64,000 nucleotides of DNA from Georgfuchsia sp049276455 (GCA_049276455.1 JBASWL010000220.1:1-64000); one strand, 5' to 3'. Counted from the first letter of the stretch, positions 53,780-63,348 are shown. Notes: generated from the letters alone by a model not told the origin. Translations and numbers: made by a program.

Positions 53780-55441
53780 TCACGGATTCTTGATCTCGGC
53801 CCTGGGGCCGAGGTAGTACCACCAGTTCAGCAGCAGGCACACCGCATAGAAAATGGCGAAGCCGTACATCGCGCTCTCCGGCGTGCCGGCCTTGATCTGT
53901 TCGCCGAATACCTGCGGGATGATGAAGGCGCCATAGGCGGCCACCGCCGAGGTCCAGCCCAGCACCGGGCCGGCCTGTTCCTTCGGGAACACGATGGCGA
54001 TGGTGCGGAAAGTGGAACCGTTGCCGATGCCGGAAGCCGCGAACAGCACCAGAAACAGCAGCAGGAAGGGCGTGAAGTACTGTTCCGGCGTTGCCGACAG
54101 GTAGGCCGCATGCATGTAGTAGCCGGCTCCCAGTGCGCCACCGACCAGCACCACGGAAACGATCTGCGTCACCAGCGCACCGCCCACCTTGTCGGAAATC
54201 CAGCCGCCCACCGGGCGGATCAGGGCGCCGATGAAGGGGCCGATCCAGGCGTACATGAGCACGCTGGGGCCATTGAGATTGACCGTTGTGTGGGTCATGA
54301 TGCCGTCTGCGCCGACGATGTGCTGAAAGCCGAAAATGACTTTCATGGCCAGGGCGAAGCCGGCCGAGTAGCCGATGAAGCTGCCGAAGGTCATGGTGTA
54401 GATTATGCTCATGACCCAGGTATGGCGGTTGCCAAAGATCTTGAACTGGCGCTGCAGGTTGGGCTTGATGTCGCCCGGGATCAGCTTCATCAGGAACACG
54501 GTCGCGGTCAGGATGCCAATCAGGACAAACCACTTGGCCCAGCCCGGTGCGGCCAGTCCGACCGGCGCCGGCAAGATGATGTAGAGACCGATGGCGGCAG
54601 TGACGAAGCCGATCAGCAGCATGCCGGAAATTTTCGTCATGGCATTCAGCGGCGAGCCGATGTTGGGCGACACCTCCTCGGAGCGGATATTGTTCATGCC
54701 GAACCAGCCGGCGAAAGCCAGCGGCACCAGCAGGAACAGCCAGACGAAGCCGCCGTTCTGGATATAGGTCATGGCGCCTACCGGACTCTTCCCGATCAGG
54801 CTGCCCGATGCCTGCACCAGCGCCACGGGTTCGCCGCCCAGCGCGCCCAGCATCGCGAATGTCATCACCAGCGGGATCACGATCTGCATGGTGGTCACGC
54901 CGGCATTGCCGAGACCGGCGTTAAGACCAAGTGCCAAACCTTGCATGCGCTTCGGATAGAAGAAACTGATATTCGACATCGATGAGGCGAAGTTGCCGCC
55001 GCCAAAGCCGGAGAGGAAGGCCATCGCCTGGAATATCCAGAGCGGCGTGCTCTTGTCCATCAGCGCAATGCCGGTGCCGAGCGCCGGAATCATCAGCAGC
55101 GCCGTGGTGAAGAAAATGGTGTTGCGGCCGCCGGCGATGCGCACGAAGAAGCTGGAGGGAATGCGCAGCGTGGCACCGGTCAGACCGGCGATGGCGGAAA
55201 GCGTGAACAACTCCGCCGGCTTGAACGGAAAGCCGGCATTGATCATCTGCACCGTGATGATGCTCCACATCATCCACACCGCGAAGCCAACCAATAGGCT
55301 GGGGATGGATATCCAGAGATTGCGGCTGGCGATGTGTTTGCCTCTGGATTCCCAAAAACCATCATTCTCGGGGCGCCAATCGGCAATGTCTGCCCCGCTG
55401 GATCTTGTAGCCATGGCCGCAGTGTTATTGGTCGTGTTCAT
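53780..55441 (-). CDS. narK2: NarK2-type nitrate/nitrite transporter (MFS)
   Basis: A 553-residue MFS carrier. FWESRGKHIASRNLWISIPSLL and VWMMWSIITVQMINAGF follow E. coli NarK. FFYPKRMQGLALGLNAGLGNAGV and FASSMSNISFF fit the nitrate signature region of segment 5. This group is the type-II nitrate/nitrite exchanger, expelling nitrite as nitrate enters. It is about 90 residues longer than E. coli NarK, with an acidic N-terminal extension. A good AAAGGGTAAATC site precedes the start. It leads the narGHJI genes on the same strand. Confidence 0.9.
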   Translation of the reverse strand: MNTTNNTAAMATRSSGADIADWRPENDGFWESRGKHIASRNLWISIPSLLVGFAVWMMWSIITVQMINAGFPFKPAELFTLSAIAGLTGATLRIPSSFFVRIAGGRNTIFFTTALLMIPALGTGIALMDKSTPLWIFQAMAFLSGFGGGNFASSMSNISFFYPKRMQGLALGLNAGLGNAGVTTMQIVIPLVMTFAMLGALGGEPVALVQASGSLIGKSPVGAMTYIQNGGFVWLFLLVPLAFAGWFGMNNIRSEEVSPNIGSPLNAMTKISGMLLIGFVTAAIGLYIILPAPVGLAAPGWAKWFVLIGILTATVFLMKLIPGDIKPNLQRQFKIFGNRHTWVMSIIYTMTFGSFIGYSAGFALAMKVIFGFQHIVGADGIMTHTTVNLNGPSVLMYAWIGPFIGALIRPVGGWISDKVGGALVTQIVSVVLVGGALGAGYYMHAAYLSATPEQYFTPFLLLFLVLFAASGIGNGSTFRTIAIVFPKEQAGPVLGWTSAVAAYGAFIIPQVFGEQIKAGTPESAMYGFAIFYAVCLLLNWWYYLGPRAEIKNP

Positions 55442-55525
55442 GATTTACCCTTTAATTGAGGATGATCAGTGCATATAAAGCGCCGGCCGCCTGTTCCCGT
55501 GAGCGCGGCCGGCAATTGGTCCTGC

Positions 55526-56737
55526 TCAGAACTTCACTTCGCCCCAGAGCCAGAATTTCCTGGTATCGACGGCAAAGGTCTTGGCCTTGTAGTCAGCGTA
55601 CTTGATGCCGACTACATAGTGCTTGCCAAAACCCTTGGTGGCTTGCATATCCCATTCGGTGCCGTAACGCGCGCTCGTGTTTTCAGCTCGATAGTCGTGA
55701 TAGACGGCGTTGAATTTCACTTCGTAAGCTGCCGTCCCGGCGGCAAGATAAGCGTCCTTCAACCCCGCAGCGGGTGTCGCCAGAAACATATCCGCCCAGC
55801 CGTTGAAGGCGTGCAGCGTTGCCAGCGGTGTCTGAAAGGCGTTGCTGCCGTTGCCTTCGAGCTTTTCATAGCCCAGCTTCACGCTGTGGACACCCCTGGC
55901 CAGGCCGCCTTCGAGCAGCAGGTAGTCGACATCGTAATTCGCCGGGTTTTTCTTGTAGTCGGATTGTTTGGCGTATTCGATGGCGTACGGCAGCTTCAGC
56001 CCGTCGTCCAGCGTCTGTGCACCCGTGAAGCGCAGCCCCAGGGTGCGCGACGACATTGCGGGGGCGTCGACGAAGTCGAGAAAATAGGCGTAGCCGGTCA
56101 GTTCGCCCGCACTCAAGCCCTTGTAGCTGGCATTGACGATCGGCGATTTCATGTGGAAGTTGCCGGCCGCACTGTCGTCGCTAAAGACGCGATTGACGTT
56201 GCTGATATAGCCCGCTGTGATCGTCGTATCTGGCAGCGATTGATTGACCACCGTGAAGGCATCGAAGGTCTGCTCGTTCTGGCGCCAGCCGACGTTGCCG
56301 ACGAAGCGCTGGTTGTCGAGCAGGAGGCGCTGGCGGCCGTACTTGATCCTGGTGTTGGCCAGACCCGAGTAGCTGAGGTAGGACTGGTTGATTTCGGTGA
56401 ATTCGGGGTCGGCGACGACGGAATAAGTCCCCTTGCCGTTGATGGTGCTGTTGTAGCTCTCTGAACCCAGTGTGGTCAGGTGCTCAGCCTCAACGAAGGC
56501 GCCAAAGCCCTGGTATTCGGCGGTCTCATAGCCCAGGCGCAGGCGCAGGGTCGATGCTTTGGCGTCCTTGAGGGCGTTTTTCTGCGCTACGGTTTCGTAG
56601 CGGTAGCGAAGATTGCCGGAAGCCTTGCCGCCCGTCAGCGCTTCGGTGAAGCTGTCCGCGGCAAAGGCTGCCAGTGAAAACGAGGACAAGGCGGCAATCG
56701 CCACGAGGCCACGCTGTGCTTGCTTATTCAAAATCAT
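55526..56737 (-). CDS. Outer-membrane beta-barrel porin (alginate-export-like)
   Basis: A 403-residue outer-membrane protein. It has a signal peptide (AIAALSSFSLAAFAADSF, cut after FAA), a long run of alternating beta strands (for example RLRLGYETAEYQGFGAFVEAE and YLSYSGLANTRIKYGRQRLLL) and a final Phe (WGEVKF), the Bam recognition ending. The pattern resembles the alginate-export family of porins. It is wedged between two nitrate transporter genes, which suggests that it lets nitrate or nitrite pass the outer membrane. That is inference from position only. Confidence 0.82.
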   Translation of the reverse strand: MILNKQAQRGLVAIAALSSFSLAAFAADSFTEALTGGKASGNLRYRYETVAQKNALKDAKASTLRLRLGYETAEYQGFGAFVEAEHLTTLGSESYNSTINGKGTYSVVADPEFTEINQSYLSYSGLANTRIKYGRQRLLLDNQRFVGNVGWRQNEQTFDAFTVVNQSLPDTTITAGYISNVNRVFSDDSAAGNFHMKSPIVNASYKGLSAGELTGYAYFLDFVDAPAMSSRTLGLRFTGAQTLDDGLKLPYAIEYAKQSDYKKNPANYDVDYLLLEGGLARGVHSVKLGYEKLEGNGSNAFQTPLATLHAFNGWADMFLATPAAGLKDAYLAAGTAAYEVKFNAVYHDYRAENTSARYGTEWDMQATKGFGKHYVVGIKYADYKAKTFAVDTRKFWLWGEVKF

Positions 56738-56778
56738 TCGAGTTACCTTTTCACTAAAAAATCAACAAATCGATCGCA

Positions 56779-58281
56779 TCAATGCCCGCCAGCCGCCATC
56801 ATTTTTCTATCGACGGAGGAAAGCTGATATTCCTTGGCGAAGGCGCCGGCGGGCTCCTTCATGAAAACCAGGCAGAGGACAAAGACCACCGCCGCCGAAC
56901 AGCCGATGAGCAGAAAGAACTGGCTGTCGGTAAGGAAGGTATAGGCGGTGGTGAAAATGACGGCGCCGACATTGCCGTAGGCGCCGGTATATCCCGCTAC
57001 ATTGCCGGTGATGCGCCGCTTGACGAAGGGCACGAGCGCAAAGGTGGTGCCGCAGCCGCCGGTCACGAACATGGCACAGAACATCACCACCAGAACCGCC
57101 ATTGCCAATGGCCACTGCGGCCCGATCAGGCTCATCAGCACGAAACCTCCCGTCACGCCGGCAAGATAGATCAGGTGGGCAAGCTTGCGAGTGGGGGTGC
57201 GGTCCGACACATAGCCGCCAAGCGCGCGTGAGAAGAAGTTCAGCACCGCGAACAGCGAGCCGAAGAGGCCAGCCATTACGGGGCTCAACTCGAATGTCTT
57301 CTGGAAGAAGAAGGGCAGCATCGAAACGATCGCCAGCTCGGCACCGAAGGTGACGACATAGGATGCGCAGAGCGTGCCCACTTGCGTAAAGTTGTACCGG
57401 TCGTCCTCGGGCACACCCTTCCTCAGGATCGGCGCATTGACCTTGATAAGCGCCACAACCTGGTACAGCACGCCCGCCACCACGATGGCATAGAGAATGT
57501 ATGAAGTCTCGGCGGAAATATATTGCTTGTTCGTCACCGTGCGTACCAGCAGGGACAGCACGCCGACGATGGGGATAGTCCAGAAAATCGCCTTGACCAG
57601 ATCGCCCCAGGTAGATACCTCGATGGCCTGGGCCTTCCTGGCCAGGGGGCGCTTCGTGCCGACCGGGCCATCGGTAATTGCGAACCAGTAGTAGATGCCA
57701 TACAGGAACATCACCATGCCGCTGATGGCGATGGACCAGCGCCAGCTATCGAGCAGACTGAGGGCGATGAACGGCAGGGTGATCGCCGCCACCGACGAGC
57801 CCCAGTTGCCGAGACCTGCCTCGACGCCCTGCGAAAAGCCCGCATCCTTTGGTTTGAACCAGAGCGAGGTCATGGCAATGCCGACGACGAAACCAGTGCC
57901 GACCGCACCCAGAATCAACCGCGCTATTAGCATCTCGGTATAGGTGGTGGCAAAGGCGAACCAGACGCAGGGCACGGCCATTGTCCACAGCACCAGGCAG
58001 AACGTCTTGCGTGGGCCGATCCGGTCGCAGATCATGCCGACGATGACTCGGGCAGGAACCGTCAGCGCCACATTGCAGATGGCAAGAATCTTGAGCTGGT
58101 CCAGCGTGAGGCCCGTTTCCTTGATGATGGTCGACACCAGCGGCGCCATGTTGAACCAGACGTAGAAGGTGATGAAAAACGCCATCCACGTCTTGTGCAG
58201 GGCGCCGATTTCAGGCCGCTTGAAATCGAGCAAATCCAGCCAGCCCATTGCTTTGTCATCTGATTTTTCGGACATTTTCAA
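56779..58281 (-). CDS. narK1: NarK1-type nitrate transporter (MFS)
   Basis: A 500-residue MFS carrier. ILGAVGTGFVVGIAMTSLWFKPKD and FSQGVEAGLGNWGSSVA carry the nitrate signature and GxGN element, and the loop motif CDRIGPRKTF is present. It differs clearly from narK2 and looks like the NasA/NrtP-like group, commonly called NarK1, a nitrate/proton symporter. Having both types side by side is typical of denitrifiers such as Pseudomonas and Paracoccus. It lies 41 bp upstream of the porin gene on the same strand. Confidence 0.9.
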   Translation of the reverse strand: MKMSEKSDDKAMGWLDLLDFKRPEIGALHKTWMAFFITFYVWFNMAPLVSTIIKETGLTLDQLKILAICNVALTVPARVIVGMICDRIGPRKTFCLVLWTMAVPCVWFAFATTYTEMLIARLILGAVGTGFVVGIAMTSLWFKPKDAGFSQGVEAGLGNWGSSVAAITLPFIALSLLDSWRWSIAISGMVMFLYGIYYWFAITDGPVGTKRPLARKAQAIEVSTWGDLVKAIFWTIPIVGVLSLLVRTVTNKQYISAETSYILYAIVVAGVLYQVVALIKVNAPILRKGVPEDDRYNFTQVGTLCASYVVTFGAELAIVSMLPFFFQKTFELSPVMAGLFGSLFAVLNFFSRALGGYVSDRTPTRKLAHLIYLAGVTGGFVLMSLIGPQWPLAMAVLVVMFCAMFVTGGCGTTFALVPFVKRRITGNVAGYTGAYGNVGAVIFTTAYTFLTDSQFFLLIGCSAAVVFVLCLVFMKEPAGAFAKEYQLSSVDRKMMAAGGH

Positions 58282-58341
58282 ATTTCTTTCCTGAAAGTTG
58301 GTATCGAAAAGCGCGCTGCCACAATCGCGGGGTATGCTTGA

Positions 58342-58758
58342 TCAGTGCATGATCAGGATGGGGCAATCACCAATGTGGTGGATCAGGTAGTCGCTGACGC
58401 TGACGGTGACATTGCCGAACCTCACGCCGCCCTTGGGCGGACGGCTGGTGATGACGACAAGATCCGGTTGTTTCTTGCTGACGGCCGCCACCAGCATCTT
58501 GCGCGGATCACCAATCGCCAGAATCGCGTCCACATCGAGCCCCTGCTCGCTGACCCACTCAGCCGCTTGCTTAAGATTCGCTTCCCGCTTCGCGCGCCAC
58601 TCTTCGAACGCTTCATCGTCGTAACTGCTGGCGTCGGCCGGTTCTTCGGCAACGGTCACCACGATAATTTCCGGGCTGAACTGCTTGAACATTGCAACTG
58701 ACTTCTCAAGTGCGGACCTGGCAGGTTCCGAACCGTCATAGCAGACTAGAATTTTCAT
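58342..58758 (-). CDS. Universal stress protein (UspA family)
   Basis: A 138-residue protein of the UspA fold. It begins MKILVCYDGSEPARSALEKSV and ends HHIGDCPILIMH. The ATP-binding G-x2-G-x9-G(S/T) motif is not well kept (KGGVRFGNVTVSVSDY), so nucleotide binding is doubtful. Usp proteins next to nar genes are common in denitrifiers and are often induced under anaerobic conditions. It has a GGGAGAGG ribosome binding site and is about 190 bp downstream of narL, so it may have its own promoter. Confidence 0.9.
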   Translation of the reverse strand: MKILVCYDGSEPARSALEKSVAMFKQFSPEIIVVTVAEEPADASSYDDEAFEEWRAKREANLKQAAEWVSEQGLDVDAILAIGDPRKMLVAAVSKKQPDLVVITSRPPKGGVRFGNVTVSVSDYLIHHIGDCPILIMH

Positions 58759-58933
58759 CTTTGCCTCTCCCCCAATAGAAAAGCGGGTGCCAAAATCATT
58801 TTTCGCGGACAGGTTTCCGTTACTGAGAATGGTAGGGAGAGCGCGACGCAGCGTCCATTCGCCCGTAGACCGAAAAGGGCGATGCGTGAGTAGGGGGTGT
58901 TGTTAGCCCGGTCGACTGAAAACCGTTGGGCGA

Positions 58934-58957
58934 ACTAGTTCTTTGTGACTAGTTCTT
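58934..58957. repeat. Direct repeat ACTAGTTCTT x2 at the narL stop
   Basis: Two identical 10-bp copies (58934-58943 and 58948-58957) separated by TGTG. The narL stop codon (58949-58951) lies inside the right copy. It looks like a small tandem duplication that would have added bases right after the stop. Confidence 0.5.
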
Positions 58958-59617
58958 CTGGGCTAGCCCATGCTCGACGGCATAGACGGCGGCCTGGACG
59001 CGGCTCGTCAGGCCAAGTTTCTTGAGGATGCCCTGGATATGGATTTTCACCGTGCTTTCGGCGAGATCGAGGTCGCGGGCAATCTCCTTGTTGCTCGCAC
59101 CGCTCACGAGGAATACGATGATCTCGCGCTCACGTGGCGTCAGTCTGTCGTGATCGGCCGTTGCCGGCACGGGCGTCTTGGTGTCGCGCACACTATGCAT
59201 CAACTTGGCTGTCATCTGGGCTGACATGACCGCCTCACCTTCGGCCGCACGCCGTATCGCATCGACAAGGAAATCGGCATCGATGTTCTTCAGCAGGTAG
59301 CCCTGCGCACCAGCGCGCAAGGCATCGAGAAGATCGTCGGCATCTTCCGAGACGGTCAGCATCACCACATGGGTTTCCGGCACCTCCTCGATGATGAGTT
59401 GCACTGCTTCGTGTCCGGAAATACCGGGCATGTGCAGGTCAAGCAGGACGACGTCGGGCTTGAGCGACTTGGCGCGCTTGACACCCTCGAGGCCATCGCC
59501 CGCCTCGCCAACCACTTCAAACGCTCCATGCCGTTGCAACAGCGCCTTGATGCCGCTACGGAACAGCGTGTGATCGTCAACCAGCAGGACGCGTATGGTT
59601 TTTTCCACGATATGCAT
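58949..59617 (-). CDS. narL: Nitrate/nitrite response regulator NarL
   Basis: A 222-residue response regulator. The receiver domain (RVLLVDDHTLFRSGIKALL, then the phospho-acceptor Asp in DVVLLDLHMPG) is followed by a LuxR-type helix-turn-helix (LTPREREIIVFLVSGASNKEIARDL). It should be phosphorylated by the NarX kinase encoded 5 bp upstream and activate nar genes. Binding sites (heptamers of the TACYYMT type) could not be placed with confidence in the promoters here. Confidence 0.94.
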   Translation of the reverse strand: MHIVEKTIRVLLVDDHTLFRSGIKALLQRHGAFEVVGEAGDGLEGVKRAKSLKPDVVLLDLHMPGISGHEAVQLIIEEVPETHVVMLTVSEDADDLLDALRAGAQGYLLKNIDADFLVDAIRRAAEGEAVMSAQMTAKLMHSVRDTKTPVPATADHDRLTPREREIIVFLVSGASNKEIARDLDLAESTVKIHIQGILKKLGLTSRVQAAVYAVEHGLAQKN

Positions 59618-59622
59618 TAGGC

Positions 59623-61560
59623 TTATTGGGGCAGCACGAGAGTAACACAGGTACCACGTCCCGGCGCCGCATCGATTTCGAGGCGCGCGCCGATACGATG
59701 GGCGCGCTCGCGCATGATGCCAATGCCTACGTGCGAGCCGCCTTCTTCGACGACCTGTGCCAGATCGAAGCCCTTGCCGTTATCGTGTACCGAGATGCGC
59801 GGCACATCATCACAACGCATGTCCACATTCACCTTGGTTGCCGCGGCATGCTTGCGCACATTCGACAGCGCTTCCTGGATGATGTGCAACACCTGGATTG
59901 TGCTGACCGCGGACGATGAGGCGCGATAGTCGGTCATGTTGAAAGTCGTCTCAATGCCGGTCTGGCCTTCGAATTTCTCCAGGGCGCTGCGAATCGCATC
60001 GTCGAGTTCGGCATGATCGACCCTGATACGGAAATGCACCAGCAATTCGCGTACGTTGTCGTAGCTCTCCTGTATGCCTTCGCGCATGCGCGCGAGCTCG
60101 GCGCTTGCAACTTCAAGTTGACCACCACGTAGCGAGCCTTGCAGCATCTGCGCCTGGATATTGAGGAAAGCCAGCGATTGGGCAATGCTGTCGTGCAGTT
60201 CCTGTGCCAGCAGGTTGCGTTCTTCCGAAACAGCCATTTCCTTTTCCCGCACCGCGAGGCGCAGGTTCTCGATCGCCACGCCCAGATGCTGTCCAATCGC
60301 TTCCAGCAGACGCAGCTCGTCGCTGGCAAGCATGCGCTCCTCGCGAAAAAAAAGGGTAAAAATGCCGAACACCTGGTTCTTGGAAAGGATCGGTATGGCG
60401 GCCATGGCAGCATAGCCATCGCCCATGCAGTTCTTCAGCAACGCGACTCCCTGCGGTTCTTGCGCCAGGTTTTGCGCGATCGAAGCGCCCTGTGCGGCAA
60501 CATTGCCACACAGGCAGGTGCCGAGCGGCAAGCGCGCCTCGGCCTTGACGAATGTATCCGACATATTGTGACTGACGACGATTTCCAGCTCGCGCGTCGC
60601 CGCATTGACCATGCGCACAACCCCGCCCGAGGCGCCGAGCAGGTCGCAAAGCTTGAGCAGAACACCCCTGCAAAGGATCTCCAGCGTCGCGGGTTCCGCC
60701 AGATAGGCGGTGACCTCGTACAACAGCGCCAGTTCCCGGTTCTTCTCCTCGACGCTGCGGGTCTTGTCAGCCACGCGCTGCTCCAGCGTCGCATAGAGAT
60801 CCTGAAGATGATCGGCCATGCGATTGAAGCCGGTGGCAAGCTCACCTAGCTCGTCCTGTGAGGCGACCGGCAGGCGCACTTCAAAATCGGAGGCAGCCAT
60901 GCGTTCGATACCGGCCCTGAGCATTTCGACCGGCCTGATCACCAGTCTGCGAAAAAGATAACCCAGCAGCAGCGTGCCCAGCAGCGAGAAGAGAACCAGT
61001 GCATTCTGGAACAAGTACATCAGGGAGGTATCGCGCGCGTTGCTGCGTTCCACCATCAGCACCAATTCGTTGATCATCGGCACATAGCGCCGCACCGATA
61101 TGTCAAAAGCCGCCATGAGGCCGCGGCGCTCGTTTTCGTCACTTGCCGCCAGCAGTTTTTCGATCTGCGGCTTTATATTGGCGTCCCACTCGTAGCGCAG
61201 GCCGCGCATTCTTTCCTGGACACGCCGATCACGCGGCAGGAACAAAGGGCGCTGCGGGTCACCGATCTCCAGCATGTGCAGTGTGGATTCGAAGTCACGC
61301 ATGAATCGGCGCACCTCGTCCAGCGCGATCTTGGGCGACTGGGTGGCATCCAGCGACTGATGCAGATAATAGGCAAGGCCATAGGTGCGCATGCGCTGCT
61401 TGCCGGCTTCGTTGATTGCAGCCGCGCCACCTTCCAGATGGTGCGCAACATTCAGGGTAAGAAGAATCACCGCCAGGGCAAAGACGAAATAGACGACCAG
61501 AATGGCATTGATCTTGGCGCCGAGTTTGCGCGGGGAAAGTCTTGCTATCGCCTTTATCAT
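59623..61560 (-). CDS. narX: Nitrate/nitrite sensor histidine kinase NarX
   Basis: A 645-residue sensor kinase. One membrane helix (ILVVYFVFALAVILLTLNV) precedes a periplasmic sensing part with the P-box-like NEAGKQRMRTYGLAYYL, which binds nitrate in NarX. A second helix (LFSLLGTLLLGYLF) is followed by HAMP (RPVEMLRAGIERM), a GAF-like cysteine region (GTCLCGNVAAQG) and the HisKA_3 domain with the phospho-His in AQELHDSIAQSLA. The C-terminus is an ATPase (VHDNGKGFDL). An in-frame ATG at 61632 adds 24 residues. The one at 61560 directly precedes the family start and is used. Confidence 0.93.
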   Translation of the reverse strand: MIKAIARLSPRKLGAKINAILVVYFVFALAVILLTLNVAHHLEGGAAAINEAGKQRMRTYGLAYYLHQSLDATQSPKIALDEVRRFMRDFESTLHMLEIGDPQRPLFLPRDRRVQERMRGLRYEWDANIKPQIEKLLAASDENERRGLMAAFDISVRRYVPMINELVLMVERSNARDTSLMYLFQNALVLFSLLGTLLLGYLFRRLVIRPVEMLRAGIERMAASDFEVRLPVASQDELGELATGFNRMADHLQDLYATLEQRVADKTRSVEEKNRELALLYEVTAYLAEPATLEILCRGVLLKLCDLLGASGGVVRMVNAATRELEIVVSHNMSDTFVKAEARLPLGTCLCGNVAAQGASIAQNLAQEPQGVALLKNCMGDGYAAMAAIPILSKNQVFGIFTLFFREERMLASDELRLLEAIGQHLGVAIENLRLAVREKEMAVSEERNLLAQELHDSIAQSLAFLNIQAQMLQGSLRGGQLEVASAELARMREGIQESYDNVRELLVHFRIRVDHAELDDAIRSALEKFEGQTGIETTFNMTDYRASSSAVSTIQVLHIIQEALSNVRKHAAATKVNVDMRCDDVPRISVHDNGKGFDLAQVVEEGGSHVGIGIMRERAHRIGARLEIDAAPGRGTCVTLVLPQ

Positions 61561-61632
61561 TTGCACTTCGCTTATGTCCTTGAGAGTCCCGCCACTTCCC
61601 GGTCTATCCTGCAACAACAGGCCGTAATCCAC

Positions 61633-61815
61633 GTCGATATCTATTGGTCTTCCATTAATGGCCTGCTCATTTGAACCAGACCTGGTGTGGTTAGTTTACA
61701 GCCGATCAACAAAATGCTGCCCGGTCCTGATTCAGTGGCAAGCAACAAGGCTTGCTTCCGCTGTTATCCTCACCACCCAACCCAGGTGCATCCAGCAATA
61801 ACTTGAAGTGATGAT
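61633..61815. promoter_or_regulatory. Divergent narX / yceH promoter region
   Basis: This 180-bp gap carries the promoters of two opposite genes. It contains a hairpin GCAAGC-aacaag-GCTTGC (61738-61755). No clear FNR box or NarL heptamer pair could be read. Confidence 0.45.
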
Positions 61816-62490
61816 ATGAACATTGAACTTACGCTCCACGAAACCCGCGTCATCGGCTGCCTGATCGAAAAGGAAATCACCACGCCCGAGCAGTACCCGC
61901 TGTCGCTCAACGCCCTGACCAACGCCTGCAACCAGCGCAGTAACCGCGACCCGGTACTGGATCTGGATGAGGCAGAAGTCCGGCAGGTGGTGGACGGCCT
62001 GATCAGGAAATTCCACGTCAATGAAGTGGGTGGATTTGGCAGCCGCGTGCCCAAGTTCCAGCATCGATTCTGTAATACCAATTACGGCATGCTGAAATTC
62101 TCGCCACAGGAACTCGCCATCGTCTGCGAACTATTTTTACGTGGTCCGCAGACGCCGGGAGAACTGCGCAGCCGTGCCAGCCGGCTGTGCCGCTTCGGTG
62201 ATGTAACTGAAGTCGAGGCAGTATTGAACCAGCTCAGCCAGCGCGAAGATGGGCCCTTCGTTAAACAGCTGCCACGCGAGCCAGGCAAGCGGGAATCGCG
62301 CTACAGCCATTTGTTCAGTGGCGACTCAAGTGATGCCGGCGAACAGGCAACCACGGCGGGATTTGCCGATTCTGGAGAGCAGGGACAGGCGGCAAGCGGC
62401 CGCATGGAAAGGCTTGAGCAGCGGCTGACCGAGCTGGAAACAGAAGTGGCGGCATTGAAGGAGCTCGTCAGCGAGCTAGTCTCTTCTTGA
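61816..62490 (+). CDS. yceH: YceH-family protein (DUF480)
   Basis: A 224-residue protein. It opens MNIELTLHETRVIGCLIEKEITTPEQYPLSL, the DUF480 signature, and continues with two winged-helix-like units (NACNQRSNRDPVL and ELRSRASRLCRFGDV). A C-terminal coiled coil (MERLEQRLTELETEVAALKELV) closes the protein. Its function is unknown but the family is widespread in proteobacteria. It is divergent from narX across about 180 bp. Confidence 0.92.
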   Translation: MNIELTLHETRVIGCLIEKEITTPEQYPLSLNALTNACNQRSNRDPVLDLDEAEVRQVVDGLIRKFHVNEVGGFGSRVPKFQHRFCNTNYGMLKFSPQELAIVCELFLRGPQTPGELRSRASRLCRFGDVTEVEAVLNQLSQREDGPFVKQLPREPGKRESRYSHLFSGDSSDAGEQATTAGFADSGEQGQAASGRMERLEQRLTELETEVAALKELVSELVSS

Positions 62491-62662
62491 AAATGCGGCG
62501 ACGAGGCCACTGACAACCAGGGCCGCCGTGAATTTCCCATTTAGTCTTGCCGCAACCCTATGCAACGCTCTTGTGTTTATCCAAGGACAATGAGACTTAA
62601 ATGAAGCAGAAGATACCGTATGGTTTATGGAGATTCGAAATGAATATCCCAAGGATGCCTAG

Positions 62663-63259
62663 CTAGCGCCAGCCGAGCACCATCCCCAATATCATTGTCA
62701 GCAAGAGCATCAATCCAATCCACACAGCAGCGCCGGTTACCGTGATGAGTTTGGTAAGCCGACGCGCATTTTCTTCACTTCTTACGCGTAGCAGTGCACG
62801 CACGCCATGCCGGACCAACGCAACGCTGCCCAGCCATGCGGCTACAACAACCAACACGTTGAACCACAGGCTTGGCACAAATAACGCCAGCGCCGACAGC
62901 CACAGGGGCGTCGGTGCGATCGCAGCCAGCGTGAAGGCTTTCGCATAGTCCGGGTGGATGTCAGCCACGCCGCCCAGTTCCTGAATGTAGGCCGCCATCA
63001 GCAGCACCATGGCCAGTTCGACAAGGAAGAACATCGCGCCGACCAACAGCGCCTCGCCACCTGTCAGCGGTGGCAGCACCAAAGCAAATACGACACCGGG
63101 ATGAACAAGCTGGGCATAGGCATACATCAACGGCGGAATCAGTGACATCGGCATGACAAAGTACAACATCAACTTCGTAGCCGTGGGATGCATGCGCACA
63201 ATGTCTGACCAGCCATCGTTATCCGATACCATCATTTTTGGCAAGGTTATAAGCGACAT
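62663..63259 (-). CDS. Yip1-family membrane protein
   Basis: A 198-residue protein with five predicted membrane segments (LMLYFVMPMSLIPPLMYAYA, LLVGAMFFLVELAMVLLMAA, IAPTPLWLSALALFVPSLWF and later) and the Yip1 pattern with HPDYAKAFTLAAIAPTPLWL. Function is unknown. The ATG at 63259 has a GAGGAG site 7 bp upstream, and an ATG at 63307 is rejected. It stands alone. Confidence 0.85.
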   Translation of the reverse strand: MSLITLPKMMVSDNDGWSDIVRMHPTATKLMLYFVMPMSLIPPLMYAYAQLVHPGVVFALVLPPLTGGEALLVGAMFFLVELAMVLLMAAYIQELGGVADIHPDYAKAFTLAAIAPTPLWLSALALFVPSLWFNVLVVVAAWLGSVALVRHGVRALLRVRSEENARRLTKLITVTGAAVWIGLMLLLTMILGMVLGWR

Positions 63260-63266
63260 GATTCGT

Positions 63267-63272
63267 CTCCTC
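63267..63272 (-). promoter_or_regulatory. Ribosome binding site deciding the Yip1 start
   Basis: GAGGAG on the minus strand, 7 bp from the ATG at 63259. Confidence 0.6.
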
Positions 63273-63348
63273 TTACTCGTAAAGGAATTACGTGCCGACA
63301 ATCCCAAGCTTCAGTATAGATAGCCGTTCGACACTTTGAGGGATGTTT

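Noticed and set aside
53726..54985. 419-codon plus-strand open frame opposite narK2
   Set aside because: Same reason; it has low-complexity His/Gln/Asp content and covers a certain transporter gene.
58321..58360. Possible FNR box (TTGATCAGTGCATGATCA) between usp and narK1
   Set aside because: The two TGATCA parts have the wrong spacing for TTGAT-N4-ATCAA, and one half lies inside the usp coding region.
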